A DNA stretch of 64,000 nt, from contig NZ_FMWG01000005.1 in NCBI RefSeq assembly GCF_900102795.1, positions 124,001 to 188,000 of the forward strand. The letters run 5' to 3'. A program made the translations under genes and the position numbers. The notes below the pieces were generated by a model. That model was not told the origin of the DNA and searched no databases. It saw only the letters and a list, made by a program, of their open reading frames with translations. This DNA is from Epibacterium ulvae (GTDB lineage Bacteria > Pseudomonadota > Alphaproteobacteria > Rhodobacterales > Rhodobacteraceae). Positions 17,873 to 28,067 of the stretch are shown one piece after another; position 1 is the first letter of the stretch, and each line of letters begins with the position of its first letter.

Positions 17873-17906
17873 AGGGCCTCGGAGATTTTCCGACGCCCTT
17901 TTCTTT
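17873..17906 (+). terminator. Probable terminator after cobT
   Basis: Stem AGGGC-C-TCGG (17873-17882) against CCGA-C-GCCCT (17890-17899) with one mismatch, followed by TTTTCTTTT. Confidence 0.7.
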
Positions 17907-17939
17907 TGCAGCGCATCCGTCACGTTTAGGATCTGGGAC

Positions 17940-19724
17940 ATGTATCAAAGCTTTGAAGTCACCGCACGCCCCGAGCAAGGCCCTGCCCGTCTGGCTGATT
18001 TACGCGCAGAGATGGCACGTGTTGGTGTGGACGGTTTTTTGATCCCGCGCGCAGATGCCCATCAAGGCGAATATGTCCCCCCCCGCGATGAACGTCTCAG
18101 CTGGCTCACCGGATTTACCGGATCTGCGGGATTTTGTGTGGCCCTTGAGAAGGTTGCAGGTGTGTTCATTGATGGGCGCTACCGCACACAGGTCAAACAG
18201 CAGGTTGCTGATGATTTCACCCCGGTGCCCTGGCCCGAAGTGTCGTTGACAGATTGGCTGAAGGAGCAGCTGCCCCATGGCGGAATTGTTGCTTATGATC
18301 CTTGGCTGCATGCGGCAGGGCAGATCAAACAGGCCGAGGCGGCCCTGAAAGGATCTGGTATCACGCTTAAACGCAGTGAAAACCTTGTCGATCAGATCTG
18401 GAGCGATCAACCTGACGCCCCCAAAGCGCCTGTGATTGAACACCCGATGAAGTTTGCCGGTGAATGCGCCCAAGACAAGACCGCGCGACTGGCCAAGGGA
18501 TTGCGGGATGCAGGCCAAAGTGCAACCGTTCTGACCCTGCCCGACAGCATCATGTGGCTGTTAAACATCCGGGGATCGGATGTGGCGCATAACCCTGTGG
18601 CGCTTGGTTTTGCGATCTTGCATGAAGATGCGCAAATCGATCTGTTTATGCATGCAGAAAAGCTGAGCACCGTAGACCTGCCCGATTTTGTCCGCTTACA
18701 GGATGAGAGCGCTTTTATCCTCCATGTTACACAACTAAAGGGGGCTGTATTGGTGGATATGGCCACGGTTCCACAGATCGTTGCGGATGAATTGGGTGAT
18801 CAGATGGTGGCAGGCAATGATCCCTGTGCCCTGCCCAAGGCGCGCAAGAATGCGGCAGAAATTGCCGGGTCACAGGCTGCCCATATCCGTGACGGGGCCG
18901 CAGTTGTGGAAACGTTAGCCTGGCTTGATGCCCAAGCTCCCGGCACGGTAAGCGAAATTGATGTTGTCAAACACCTAGAAAGCAGCCGCCGCGACGATCC
19001 CACCCTGCGTGAGATCAGTTTTGATACAATTTCCGGCACGGGTCCCAATGGCGCAATCATTCACTATCGCGTTTCGGAAGAAAGCAATGCGACCCTTGAA
19101 GACGGGCATCTGCTGGTTCTGGACAGCGGTGGGCAATATCTGGATGGTACAACAGATATTACGCGGACTTTGGCGATTGGGACACCCGGCCAGGACGAAC
19201 GCTCTGCCTATACCCGTGTGTTACAGGGTATGATCGCAGTCTCACAGTTGCGCTGGCCTATGGGATTGGCAGGCCGCGACATCGAAGCCTTTGGACGCGC
19301 ACCTTTGTGGCAGGCCGGACAGGATTTCAACCACGGTCTTGGACACGGGGTTGGTGCGTACCTCAGCGTACATGAAGGGCCACAACGGCTGAGCCGATTG
19401 AGCGATGTCGCGCTTGAGGTTGGCATGATCCTATCAAATGAACCGGGTTATTACCGTGAAGGCGCATTTGGCATTCGCATTGAAAATCTGATTGTGGTAA
19501 AAGCTGCGCCTAGTACGGCGAGCGCTGACCCAGAACGGGACATGCTATCATGGAAGACCCTTACCTATGCGCCGCTGGAGCCAAAATTAATTGACGTGGC
19601 ACTGCTCGCTCCAAACGAGCGGAACTGGATCAATAGCTATCACAGCGAAGTGCGGCAAATCCTGAGCCCCCGCTTGTCTTCAAGCGCAAAAAACTGGCTT
19701 GATCGTGTCACGCAGCCATTGTGA
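17940..19724 (+). CDS. Aminopeptidase P family (M24B) metallopeptidase
   Basis: 594 residues, the long three-domain form of Xaa-Pro aminopeptidase. Two creatinase-type N-terminal domains (about 1-300; FLIPRADAHQGEYVPPRDER and SIMWLLNIRGSDVAHNPV) precede the pita-bread catalytic domain. Metal-site elements are in place: LLVLDSGGQYLDGTTDITRT (two Asp), HGLGHGVGAYLSVHEG (His) and ILSNEPGYYREGAFGIRIEN (two Glu). It should cleave the residue before proline at peptide N-termini in the cytosol. Stand-alone gene; the DUF427 gene follows 61 bases on. Confidence 0.93.
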   Translation: MYQSFEVTARPEQGPARLADLRAEMARVGVDGFLIPRADAHQGEYVPPRDERLSWLTGFTGSAGFCVALEKVAGVFIDGRYRTQVKQQVADDFTPVPWPEVSLTDWLKEQLPHGGIVAYDPWLHAAGQIKQAEAALKGSGITLKRSENLVDQIWSDQPDAPKAPVIEHPMKFAGECAQDKTARLAKGLRDAGQSATVLTLPDSIMWLLNIRGSDVAHNPVALGFAILHEDAQIDLFMHAEKLSTVDLPDFVRLQDESAFILHVTQLKGAVLVDMATVPQIVADELGDQMVAGNDPCALPKARKNAAEIAGSQAAHIRDGAAVVETLAWLDAQAPGTVSEIDVVKHLESSRRDDPTLREISFDTISGTGPNGAIIHYRVSEESNATLEDGHLLVLDSGGQYLDGTTDITRTLAIGTPGQDERSAYTRVLQGMIAVSQLRWPMGLAGRDIEAFGRAPLWQAGQDFNHGLGHGVGAYLSVHEGPQRLSRLSDVALEVGMILSNEPGYYREGAFGIRIENLIVVKAAPSTASADPERDMLSWKTLTYAPLEPKLIDVALLAPNERNWINSYHSEVRQILSPRLSSSAKNWLDRVTQPL

Positions 19725-19785
19725 TACCGCACTGTTACACGCATAGGGCAAAACCCTGTGACACTCGAACGACTGAGGAAAAGAC

Positions 19786-20127
19786 ATGACCACGATTAAT
19801 ATTCGACAGATCCCTGGCACTTGGGTTGTTCGCTCGGGCGGCGCGGTTCTTGGCGAAAGCGCACGTGTTCTGGAAGTCAGCGAAGGCGACAATGCGCCAG
19901 TGCAATTCTTCCCACGTGAAGACATCGCGATGGCCATGCTTGATCGGAGCGACAAAACAGAAGACCACGCAACTATGGGGCGCTTACACTATTTTGACAT
20001 TGTGAATATGTCTTCCGTGAATAAAAACGCTGCTTGGTCCGTCGAGACGCCCAATGACATTTATGCGGAAATTAAGGATTATCTTGTGTTCGGAAAAATC
20101 GACAGCTTGAAAGTCGAGGAACTTTAA
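19786..20127 (+). CDS. DUF427 domain protein
   Basis: 113 residues with the DUF427 pattern: GTWVVRSGGAVLGESARVLEV, PVQFFPREDIAMAMLDRSD and the closing AAWSVETPNDIYAEIKDYLVF. A small beta-rich cytosolic protein; the family has no settled function. GAGGAAAAGAC lies before the ATG. The stop is followed by a convergent-gene terminator hairpin. Confidence 0.85.
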   Translation: MTTINIRQIPGTWVVRSGGAVLGESARVLEVSEGDNAPVQFFPREDIAMAMLDRSDKTEDHATMGRLHYFDIVNMSSVNKNAAWSVETPNDIYAEIKDYLVFGKIDSLKVEEL

Positions 20128-20207
20128 CACGCCTAGAACGTGTATCCAAACACTGACATAATCAATACACACGCTACAGTCGCGTTTCAAAATCGTTGAT
20201 GCGTAAT

Positions 20208-20245
20208 GAAAGGACCTCAGCCAAATTCCCTGAGGTTCTTTCCAA
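20208..20245. terminator. Bidirectional terminator hairpin
   Basis: A 13-bp stem (GAAAGGACCTCAG, 20208-20220, against CTGAGGTTCTTTC, 20230-20242, one G-T pair) with a 9-base loop sits between two convergent genes, with short T-rich tracts on both sides. Confidence 0.7.
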
Positions 20246-20302
20246 TATTACAAATACACCTTTAAGCGGTTCAGTATTGCAATAAACATCTTAACAGGTT
20301 GA

Positions 20303-20491
20303 TTAGAAAACGTTTCTTGCCAAGGTACGACGTGCTGTCTGAATGCGATCCTGCGGTGCAGCATCTTTGAATTCCATTGCACATTCGATTGCAAAATCAA
20401 TCAAAGCATCAACTGGAGCACGATCAGTACCTAGGTCAATAGCGGTTTCGCCTGCTGTCTTTTCTGACGTTGTCATATTTTGAATTCCCAT
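20303..20491 (-). CDS. Small hypothetical protein (62 aa)
   Basis: A short frame, MGIQNMTTSEKTAGETAIDL, ending RIQTARRTLARNVF. The second ATG at 20476 (MTTSEKTAGE) with GGGAA upstream is an equally good start. The C-terminal part looks like an amphipathic helix (VDALIDFAIECAMEF). No family recognised. It is isolated, with a terminator hairpin 60 bases past the stop and an A+T-rich 5' region, which supports it being a real gene. Confidence 0.55.
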   Translation of the reverse strand: MGIQNMTTSEKTAGETAIDLGTDRAPVDALIDFAIECAMEFKDAAPQDRIQTARRTLARNVF

Positions 20492-20673
20492 TTCGCAAAC
20501 TTCCGCAAAAGTGAGTAACTGCTTCTTTACCTTAATTTCACTTTTTCGTGTTAAGGAGTTGAGATCAAATGAAAGAAATACTTAACCATTTGTAGATGCA
20601 AAATCGTCACAGTTGTGCCCAATTAAAAACAACAGCGAATAATAGCTGACCTAAGGTCAAGAACAGGCGGAAA

Positions 20674-22359
20674 TCAGCTATGCTCTTCTTCAGAGGCCGC
20701 GATCAACGCCTTGTTATAGGCCTTCAGCACATCAATATGGAAAAGCACGCCTAAAACCTCTCCGCTGTCATCACCGCTTGCGCTGACAACTGGGATATAG
20801 GCTAACTCGGTGCGGTCAAAAATTGGCAGTGCCGCTTCCAGAGTAGAAACTGAGCGAACGCAATTCCCCTGTCCGACCAGTGCAGCACAGGTTTCCTGAT
20901 CTGGGCATTTAGGGTCACCGATTGGTCGCATAATTCCCCCACAGTGGAGCAACGACAGGACGTAAGCCTGTGGGCCTGCAGCGCAGTGAATGTCACGGTT
21001 TTCCAGCTGCGTTAGGAAAAAGGAGCGATAGACCATCTTTGAAGCAAGCGCCGTCGAGGTGGAGACCGCAATCATCACTGCAATACCGATCTGCCAATCA
21101 CCCGTCAGTTCAAACACAATCATTGTGGTCGAGATCGGCGCCCCTAACACAGCGGCCGCGACTGCGCCCATGCCAGCGAAAGCATAAAGCGTGTGTGTGC
21201 CAGAGACATCCGGCAGGATCGCAGTTGCAATCAAACCAAACGACAACCCGGTCAAGGCCCCGATCATCAATGCAGGCGAAAACACACCGCCCCCCATTCG
21301 CCCGCCCGCCGTAATCGCAACCGCTGCTGTCTTTACGATGGCAAACATAAAGCATTGGTAGAAGGTGAGCGTGCCGGCCAAAGCTAAAACGGTTGTCTCA
21401 TAGCCGACACCAATAATATGAGGGAACCAGATGGCGATCACCCCAAGCAGCAGACCCGAGACAGCCGGGCGTAACCAGCGTGGCATGTTGAGGGCGCTTT
21501 GTACCTTCGTCATGACACGATCGGTGAAAAACAGCGAGCGCATCATGATCACAGCAACCAGACCACACAAACACCCCAGAATCAAAAACGCGGGCAGCTC
21601 GACATAAAATTGCAGTGCGCCCGGCGTCATCAGTTCAAATTCTGTCACGTCGCCGTATTCAAGCCGGTTGATCACTGTACCAGCAACCGATGCAATCACA
21701 ATTGGTGCAAAAGCATGGACCGCGAAATGGCGCAGCACCACTTCCAGTGCAAAAAGCGCGCCAGCGATTGGCGCGTTAAAGCTCGCCGAAACAGCCGCAG
21801 CGACTGCGCACCCAAGCAGGTCACGGCCAGTAATCCCATCTGCGCGAATACGGTCACTAACCCAGGTCGAAAAGACCCCCGCCAAATGAACAACCGGGCC
21901 TTCCCGTCCGGTAGAACCGCCCGTGCTAAGCGTGATCAGTGAGGCCAGTGCCGACGCGAGGCCCTCGCGTTTTTCAACGCGCCCTTCGCGCAATGCGGCC
22001 CCTTCGATCACATCCGCCACAGAACGCACCCGCGCATCCGGTGTAAAACGGTGCAGAATAACACCAACAATCAGACCACCGAGCGTTGGAATAAGCACCA
22101 AAACATACCAAGGCAATCCTGCTGCGAATGAATGAATATAATTCACATCCTCCGCCCCATAGGCCCAGCCCTGAAGCGCGGTGATCGCTTTGCGGAAAAA
22201 CAGCGCTCCAAACCCAGCAGCAATGCCAATCAAAAGCGCAATCAGCCAGAATTGAAACTGGCTTGGCCCCTGACGCCGCAACACATTCCACGCAGTTTTG
22301 AGGCTTTGTCGGCCATCTGAAAGTTGAAAACGTATTGCCTGCGCGATCAGTTGTTTCAT
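20674..22359 (-). CDS. ClC family chloride channel/transporter with CBS region
   Basis: 561 residues, about ten hydrophobic segments forming the ClC fold, then a cytosolic C-terminal region with CBS-type sequence (about 490-555; VRSVSTLEAALPIF, then YIPVVSASGDDSGEVLGVLF). Selectivity motifs are present: GSTGREGP at 148-155 with gating Glu153, and the GGRMGGGVFSPALMIGA filter region. At the position of the internal proton glutamate of E. coli ClcA (IIEEM) this protein has LEVV (Val207), as in ClC channels, so proton coupling may be absent. The segment before the CBS part has four cysteines. Stand-alone gene in the inner membrane. Confidence 0.92.
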   Translation of the reverse strand: MKQLIAQAIRFQLSDGRQSLKTAWNVLRRQGPSQFQFWLIALLIGIAAGFGALFFRKAITALQGWAYGAEDVNYIHSFAAGLPWYVLVLIPTLGGLIVGVILHRFTPDARVRSVADVIEGAALREGRVEKREGLASALASLITLSTGGSTGREGPVVHLAGVFSTWVSDRIRADGITGRDLLGCAVAAAVSASFNAPIAGALFALEVVLRHFAVHAFAPIVIASVAGTVINRLEYGDVTEFELMTPGALQFYVELPAFLILGCLCGLVAVIMMRSLFFTDRVMTKVQSALNMPRWLRPAVSGLLLGVIAIWFPHIIGVGYETTVLALAGTLTFYQCFMFAIVKTAAVAITAGGRMGGGVFSPALMIGALTGLSFGLIATAILPDVSGTHTLYAFAGMGAVAAAVLGAPISTTMIVFELTGDWQIGIAVMIAVSTSTALASKMVYRSFFLTQLENRDIHCAAGPQAYVLSLLHCGGIMRPIGDPKCPDQETCAALVGQGNCVRSVSTLEAALPIFDRTELAYIPVVSASGDDSGEVLGVLFHIDVLKAYNKALIAASEEEHS

Positions 22360-22448
22360 TCGATTGTGGGTCGCCCGTTCAAGTTTTCAGTCCAATCAAA
22401 CCTTGCTCACACTATGGTAAACCAATCGCAAAAAGGTGCAAATGAGAC

Positions 22449-24104
22449 CTAAGTTTCTGCGGTCAGGAGTGCTTTGGCGGCACCACGTGCCTCTTTGGTG
22501 ATGGTATCACCTGCAACCATTCGCGCGATTTCATCAACGCGCTCCCCTTCGGGCAATGGCACAACTTGTGAAAGCGTGGCGCCATCGACGACCTGTTTTT
22601 GCACGCGCCAATGAAAGGCCCCTTGCGCCGCGACCTGAGGCGAATGGGTTACAACAAGCACCTGCCCGCCTTGGGCAAGTGCGCGCAGACGTCGCCCGAC
22701 TGCATCAGCCGTTGCGCCGCCAACACCGCGATCGATTTCGTCAAAGATCAGTGTTTTAGCGTCGCCATCGCCGCGCAGACAAACCTTTAATGCAAGGAGA
22801 AAGCGGCTTAGCTCGCCGCCTGATGCAATCTTGTTCAAAGCGCCCGAGGGTGCACCGGGATTGGTTGCCACGGTAAAAGCAATCGCGTCGATCCCGTCTG
22901 GCCCCGGTTCTGCTGGTGTGATTTCCGTCTTAAAGACTGCGCGCTCCATCTTGAGCGGCGCCAATTCATGCATGACAGCACTGTCCAGAACGGCGGCCCG
23001 TTGGTGACGTTGCATGCTGAGTGTTTCAGCTGCAGCCTCATAAGCGGCGCGTGCCTTGGCAAGGGCAGCTTCCTGTTCGGCGAGGTTTTGATCCCCTGCG
23101 TCCAATGCATGGAGTTTTTCGCGCAACGTATCGCCGTAAGTCGCAAGCTCATCCGGCAAAACATTGTGTTTGCGCGCCAAGCCTCGCAAAGCAAACAAGC
23201 GTTCTTCGCAGGCTTCTAGGTCAAGAGGATTAAAATCCAGCGCATCTAAGATCTGCGCCACACCATCCTGAGCATCCCCCAATTCAATCATCGCGCGGGC
23301 CAAAGCGGCCATGGGGGCATCCAGACCAATATCATCAGAGATATCGCGCACACCATCTAGCCAGCGCTGCGCATCCCCCATCGCGCTTTCAGCAGAATCG
23401 CTCAGTAAGGAATGCGCACGCGTGATGTCGCCACGCACCCGTTCTGCCCCCTGCATCTGCCGACGTTGGGTATCTAGGGCTTCATCCTCGCCTGCTTCGG
23501 GGTTCAACTGATCCAGCTCTGCAACCGCGTGGCGCAGGAATTCTTCTTCTGCGCGCACAGCTTCAAGGGCGGCACGTGTATCATCCACGGATTTCTGGGC
23601 CTTCGCCGCTGCAGTCCAGCACCTGCGCACATCAACCAACAGATCCTGTGTTTGGGCAAAACTGTCCAGAATATTGCGGTGCCCACGTGGGTTTAACAGT
23701 CCGCGATCATCATGCTGGCCGTGCAGTTCAAGGAGGGTCGCAGATAAGGCCCGCAGCACCTCACCTGAGCAGCGACGATCATTCACCCAGGCGGTTTTAC
23801 GCCCGTCAGCGGTATTGATCCGGCGCAACAGAAGTGTGTCCCCTCCCGGCAGCCCTGCCTCTTCGAGGATTTCATGGGCAGGATGTGCGTCTGGCAGATC
23901 AAATTCGGCCGTGACCTCCCCTTGCGCGGCCCCCTGTCTGACCAGTTCAGCCCGGCCCCGCCAGCCCAAAACAAATCCCAGAGAATCGAGCAGGATTGAT
24001 TTTCCCGCACCGGTCTCTCCGGTCAGCACGTTCAACCCCGGCTGAAAGGACAGCTCCAGGTGATCGATGATCAACATATCGCGGATTTCAAGCGTGCGCA
24101 GCAT
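22449..24104 (-). CDS. recN: DNA repair protein RecN
   Basis: 551 residues. SMC-like ATPase: Walker A LTGETGAGKSILL at about residues 27-39, a coiled-coil middle (about 150-350), and the C-terminal head with signature SGGELSRFLLALK, Walker B LIFDEIDRGVGG and VVTHSPQVAAQG. RecN acts in recombinational repair of double-strand breaks. It is 61 bases downstream of bamD, at the far end of the dcw-lpxC-bamD run, the common alphaproteobacterial order. Confidence 0.97.
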   Translation of the reverse strand: MLRTLEIRDMLIIDHLELSFQPGLNVLTGETGAGKSILLDSLGFVLGWRGRAELVRQGAAQGEVTAEFDLPDAHPAHEILEEAGLPGGDTLLLRRINTADGRKTAWVNDRRCSGEVLRALSATLLELHGQHDDRGLLNPRGHRNILDSFAQTQDLLVDVRRCWTAAAKAQKSVDDTRAALEAVRAEEEFLRHAVAELDQLNPEAGEDEALDTQRRQMQGAERVRGDITRAHSLLSDSAESAMGDAQRWLDGVRDISDDIGLDAPMAALARAMIELGDAQDGVAQILDALDFNPLDLEACEERLFALRGLARKHNVLPDELATYGDTLREKLHALDAGDQNLAEQEAALAKARAAYEAAAETLSMQRHQRAAVLDSAVMHELAPLKMERAVFKTEITPAEPGPDGIDAIAFTVATNPGAPSGALNKIASGGELSRFLLALKVCLRGDGDAKTLIFDEIDRGVGGATADAVGRRLRALAQGGQVLVVTHSPQVAAQGAFHWRVQKQVVDGATLSQVVPLPEGERVDEIARMVAGDTITKEARGAAKALLTAET

Positions 24105-24165
24105 GGGTCAGCCCCACCCTTTTTTGACCCAAAACCGGTCAGCTGGAAGTTGGAAGTGCGCCACC

Positions 24166-25017
24166 CTAGAGCCAATCACCTTTGATGGACTGACGATAGA
24201 TCTGGCTTAGCCAATTGTTGCCGCGATCGCGCAATTTAAGACCATTGGAGGTCAGCAATTTATAGCTGTCTTCATACCAATCGGTGGATTGGAAGTTATG
24301 GCCAAGGATGGCACCTGCAGTCTGCGCTTCCTCAGCCAGCCCCAATGAAAGATAGGCCTCCACCAATCGGTGCAATGCTTCTGCAGTGTGGCTGGTGGTT
24401 TGAAAGTCCTCCACCACCACACGGAAACGATTGATCGCGGCCGGGAAGTGGTTGCGTCGCAGATAGTAGCGCCCGATTTCCATTTCTTTTCCGGCCAGAT
24501 GATCAAAAGCCAGATCAAATTTCAGGATCGCAGAATTGGTGTATTCACTGTCAGGATAGACCTCGATCACAGTGCGCAGCGCCTGCAGGGCCTGAAAGGT
24601 TAGTCCCTGATCACGGCCAACTTCGTCAATCTGGTCATAGTAGCTGAGCGCCAAAAGATATTGCGCATAGGCCGCATCTTCGTCGGCGGGATAAAAATCA
24701 ATATAACGTTGTGCAGCGCCACGGCTGTTTTCGTAATCGCCGCCGCTGTGGAAGGCAAAGGCCTGCATAATCACGGCTTGTTTTGTAAGCTCTGCGTAGG
24801 GGTATAAGCGTTCTACTTCGGAAAAAAAGTGTGCCGCGTCCCCTGTGTGACCGCGTTGAAGTTCAAATTCGCCGCGTTCAAAAATTTGTGCAGGTGTAAA
24901 GCCTTCCAGGTTTTGCGACTGCGCTGCAGCGTCACCATCCGCGCCCCCGCAGTTGGCCAACAGCACCATTAGACATACCGATCCCAAAGCTTTGGTCACT
25001 GTATTGATGCCAAACAT
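24166..25017 (-). CDS. bamD: Outer-membrane assembly lipoprotein BamD
   Basis: 283 residues with a lipoprotein signal: hydrophobic VCLMVLLANC with Cys23 as the lipidated residue. The mature protein has five TPR-like repeats, beginning FERGEFELQRGHTGDAAHFF and including AYAQYLLALSYYDQ. BamD is an essential part of the BAM complex that folds outer-membrane beta-barrels. It lies between lpxC and recN. Confidence 0.95.
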   Translation of the reverse strand: MFGINTVTKALGSVCLMVLLANCGGADGDAAAQSQNLEGFTPAQIFERGEFELQRGHTGDAAHFFSEVERLYPYAELTKQAVIMQAFAFHSGGDYENSRGAAQRYIDFYPADEDAAYAQYLLALSYYDQIDEVGRDQGLTFQALQALRTVIEVYPDSEYTNSAILKFDLAFDHLAGKEMEIGRYYLRRNHFPAAINRFRVVVEDFQTTSHTAEALHRLVEAYLSLGLAEEAQTAGAILGHNFQSTDWYEDSYKLLTSNGLKLRDRGNNWLSQIYRQSIKGDWL

Positions 25018-25218
25018 GGTTGCCTCACTTTACCGTAAAAACTTGATGGGTTTTTAACCCAATTGAGGAAGGTCTACCATATCCCTTAGTTCGGAAAAGC
25101 CCCTTTTGATCAAAGCGCGTTCACTTCACGCTTATTCCGGGGATGACCACACAGAAAGACAGGAAAAGAACCACCCGTGATGGTCTCAGATCTTTTGCAA
25201 GATTTGCAGGAGTTTGAA

Positions 25219-26151
25219 TTAAGCGACGTGGCGCACGGCGGGAATTTCATCCCAAACCAAACCCTGTCCGGGCAGGCGTGCAATCATCACGTTATCGCAG
25301 CGCACCTCTTCCAGAGCGCCGGGGGTATCAAATGCGGCGCGCAGCAAGGTGTTTGTCAAAGAATGGCCCGCACGATCGCCGATGTAATGACCAAAGAGCG
25401 GCGCACCAGCCAAAGCCAAATCACCTAAGGCATCCAGCATCTTATGACGTACCGGTTCATCGGTGTGGCGCAATCCGCCCCCGCTTTGAACCTCTGCTCC
25501 GTCAAAAACCACTGCGTTTTCACCGGGAATACCACCTAGCGCAAGCCCTGCCTTATGCATTGCTTCGACATCTGCACGGCTGCAAAAGGTACGGCTGTCG
25601 CATAATTCACGTGCGAAAGCGCCATTGCGCATGTCTAATGTACGCGTCTGGCGACCAATTGCGCGTTCCGCAAAGTCGATGTGAAATTCGATTTTCAGAC
25701 GATCACAAGGCAGAAGTGTTGCGCGCGCATCCCCATTTTCAACCGTCACTGGTTTCATCACACGCAGCGCACGCACTGAATCAGCAAGACGGCGTACACC
25801 TTGGCGCATGATACCACGGACGAATTCTGCCGATGAGCCATCAAGGATTGGAACCTCTGGGCCATCGATTTCGACCAGCACATTATGGACCCCACAGCCC
25901 GCAATGGCTGCCATGATATGTTCAACAGTCGACACTGACACACCAGCCGCATTCACCAAACGGGTGCAGAGAGGGGAGCGTTCAACATAGTGCCAAAGCG
26001 CCGGGATCTCGCGATTGCCAAGGGAAATATCTGTGCGCTTGAAAACAATACCGTGATTTGACGGAGCTGGACGAAGTGTCATGCGCGCAGGTGCACCAGA
26101 ATGCAGACCTGTTCCATCAAATGTCACGGGTGCTTTCAGCGTATTTTGCAC
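25219..26151 (-). CDS. lpxC: UDP-3-O-acyl-N-acetylglucosamine deacetylase
   Basis: 310 residues, MQNTLKAPVTFDGTGLHSG start. Zinc and catalytic residues of LpxC are present: VEHIMAA (His, about 78), the HKMLDALGDLALAG block (His and Asp zinc ligands), GHSLTNTLLRA (catalytic His), and EDRT-like loop equivalents. Catalyses the committed step of lipid A synthesis in the cytosol. Follows ftsZ, from which it is separated by a good terminator, so it needs its own promoter. Confidence 0.97.
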   Translation of the reverse strand: MQNTLKAPVTFDGTGLHSGAPARMTLRPAPSNHGIVFKRTDISLGNREIPALWHYVERSPLCTRLVNAAGVSVSTVEHIMAAIAGCGVHNVLVEIDGPEVPILDGSSAEFVRGIMRQGVRRLADSVRALRVMKPVTVENGDARATLLPCDRLKIEFHIDFAERAIGRQTRTLDMRNGAFARELCDSRTFCSRADVEAMHKAGLALGGIPGENAVVFDGAEVQSGGGLRHTDEPVRHKMLDALGDLALAGAPLFGHYIGDRAGHSLTNTLLRAAFDTPGALEEVRCDNVMIARLPGQGLVWDEIPAVRHVA

Positions 26152-26316
26152 GATGCGTTCCTTGCGGCTACGACAACCCCACCTGGTCGCCCTGTGACAG
26201 AGAGATACGTGCAGAGTGGTTTGGGCTCAACTCAATCTTTGCAACGAACTGTAACATCACTGACACAAAGCAGCAAAACACTGCCGAAGCGCACTTAACA
26301 CCCTGCTTTAAAACGA

Positions 26317-26342
26317 AAAAGACCGCCCATTGGCGGCCTTTT
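26317..26342 (-). terminator. Intrinsic terminator after ftsZ
   Basis: On the minus strand AAAAGGCCGCC (26342-26332) pairs with GGCGGTCTTTT (26327-26317) through a 4-base loop, with one G-U pair and a T-run. It ends the ftsQAZ transcript before lpxC. Confidence 0.9.
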
Positions 26343-26363
26343 AAGTGAGATATTTATGCCGAA

Positions 26364-28067
26364 TTAGTTCGCTTGACGGCGCAAGAAAGCTGGAATTTCG
26401 ATCCGCTCCTGCTCTGCTGTCCGCTGTGGCTGCGCCTGAGGCGCTGCAGCTGCTGGCTGCTGAACCGGGGGTTGCTGGCGCGCAGGCTGTTGCTTTACTG
26501 CGGCAGCCTCCCCTTGAGCTCCAGTCATACGATGGATGAGAGAGTTCAAACCAAAACGACGCTGTTCTGCGTTGTCTTCCTGTGTGACACCGGGAGCTTG
26601 TGACGCAGCGGCGGCAGCCTGAGGTGCTGCAGCTGGTGCCGCCTGTGCACGTGCCGCAGCGGCCTGCAGGCGGCTGAGCGCTTCAGGAGATGGAGTGCCC
26701 GGCGCCGGGGCTTTGGGCGCAATAAATCCTGCAGACTGTGGTTCTGGTGCGGCTTCAGCCCGTGGCTGGAATTCTGGCACTGCAGGGCGATACGCCGGAG
26801 GAGGCAGTCCGTCGTCTCCCATTTCCTCGTAATCTTCTACAACATCCGTGGCCTGCTCCATCACAGCCGCAGCGCGATCTGCATCCATGGAGGGGAAAAG
26901 CGAAGGTTCGTCAGCAACAGGTGTCGCCGCAGGCGCAGCAGGTGCTACGGTCGCCGCAACTTCCTCAACAACCGGTGCCGATTCTGCAGGTGTCACAGAA
27001 GCTGAAGATACTGTCAGCGGCTCACGCGCTTCGACGGTAACTGACTTTGTCAAAGGGGCCGCCATCGGGCGACGGGGCACTGGCATTTCGGTGTTCACGT
27101 CAGCTGCATCAATGCCGGTGGCCACAACGGAAACGCGCATTTTGCCTTCCATTCCGGTATCCAGTGTTGAACCGACGATGATGTTTGCATCTGGGTCCAC
27201 TTCTTCGCGAATACGGTTCGCGGCTTCATCCAGTTCAAACAATGTCAAATCATGGCTGCCGGTGATGTTGATCAGAACACCTTTTGCACCGCGCAGAGAA
27301 ATTTCATCCAAGAGCGGGTTGGCAATCGCTTTTTCGGCGGCCTGAACGGCGCGGTCTTCACCTTCGCCTTCGCCTGTGCCCATCATCGCTTTGCCCATTT
27401 CGTCCATAACAGCACGAACATCCGCAAAGTCGAGGTTGATGAGACCGGGACGCACCATCAGATCGGTAACGCCTTTAACACCCTGATACAGAACATCATC
27501 CGCCATTGAGAAGGCTTCGGTGAAAGTGGTCTTTTCATTGGCCAGACGGAACAGGTTCTGGTTTGGAATGATAATCAGCGTATCCACAACACGCTGCAGA
27601 GCATCCACACCGTCTTCGGCCTGACGCATACGTTTTGCGCCTTCAAACTGGAACGGTTTGGTCACAACGCCAACGGTCAAAACACCAAGTTCACGGGCAG
27701 CTTGCGCAATGATCGGGGCTGCACCTGTGCCTGTGCCACCGCCCATACCGGCCGTGATAAAACACATGTGCGCACCCGCCAGGTGATCTACGATCTGTTC
27801 GATGCTCTCTTCAGCAGCAGCGGATCCAACCTGCGGGCGAGCCCCTGCTCCCAGACCTTCGGTGACTTTCACGCCAAGCTGAACTCGCGCTTCGGCTGCG
27901 CTTTGTTGCAGGGCCTGTGCGTCGGTGTTTGCAACAACAAACTCCACACCTTCCAACTCTTTGGCGATCATATTGTTGACCGCGTTACCGCCTGCACCGC
28001 CGACCCCGAAAACGGTGATCCGCGGCCGTAGCTCTTCTTGTCCGGGCATCGAAAGGTTCAAAGCCAT
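26364..28067 (-). CDS. ftsZ: Cell division protein FtsZ
   Basis: 567 residues; longer than E. coli FtsZ because of a roughly 200-residue Ala/Pro/Gln-rich linker, typical of alphaproteobacteria. The GTP-binding tubulin signature GGGTGTG is at residues 109-115, with the N-terminal nucleotide-binding [12 protein letters not shown] at 21-32 and the T7 loop [11 protein letters not shown] near 215. The C-terminal peptide [10 protein letters not shown], which binds FtsA, is intact. Forms the Z-ring. Its promoter region is the 342-base gap after ftsA. Confidence 0.98.
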   Translation of the reverse strand: MALNLSMPGQEELRPRITVFGVGGAGGNAVNNMIAKELEGVEFVVANTDAQALQQSAAEARVQLGVKVTEGLGAGARPQVGSAAAEESIEQIVDHLAGAHMCFITAGMGGGTGTGAAPIIAQAARELGVLTVGVVTKPFQFEGAKRMRQAEDGVDALQRVVDTLIIIPNQNLFRLANEKTTFTEAFSMADDVLYQGVKGVTDLMVRPGLINLDFADVRAVMDEMGKAMMGTGEGEGEDRAVQAAEKAIANPLLDEISLRGAKGVLINITGSHDLTLFELDEAANRIREEVDPDANIIVGSTLDTGMEGKMRVSVVATGIDAADVNTEMPVPRRPMAAPLTKSVTVEAREPLTVSSASVTPAESAPVVEEVAATVAPAAPAATPVADEPSLFPSMDADRAAAVMEQATDVVEDYEEMGDDGLPPPAYRPAVPEFQPRAEAAPEPQSAGFIAPKAPAPGTPSPEALSRLQAAAARAQAAPAAAPQAAAAASQAPGVTQEDNAEQRRFGLNSLIHRMTGAQGEAAAVKQQPARQQPPVQQPAAAAPQAQPQRTAEQERIEIPAFLRRQAN

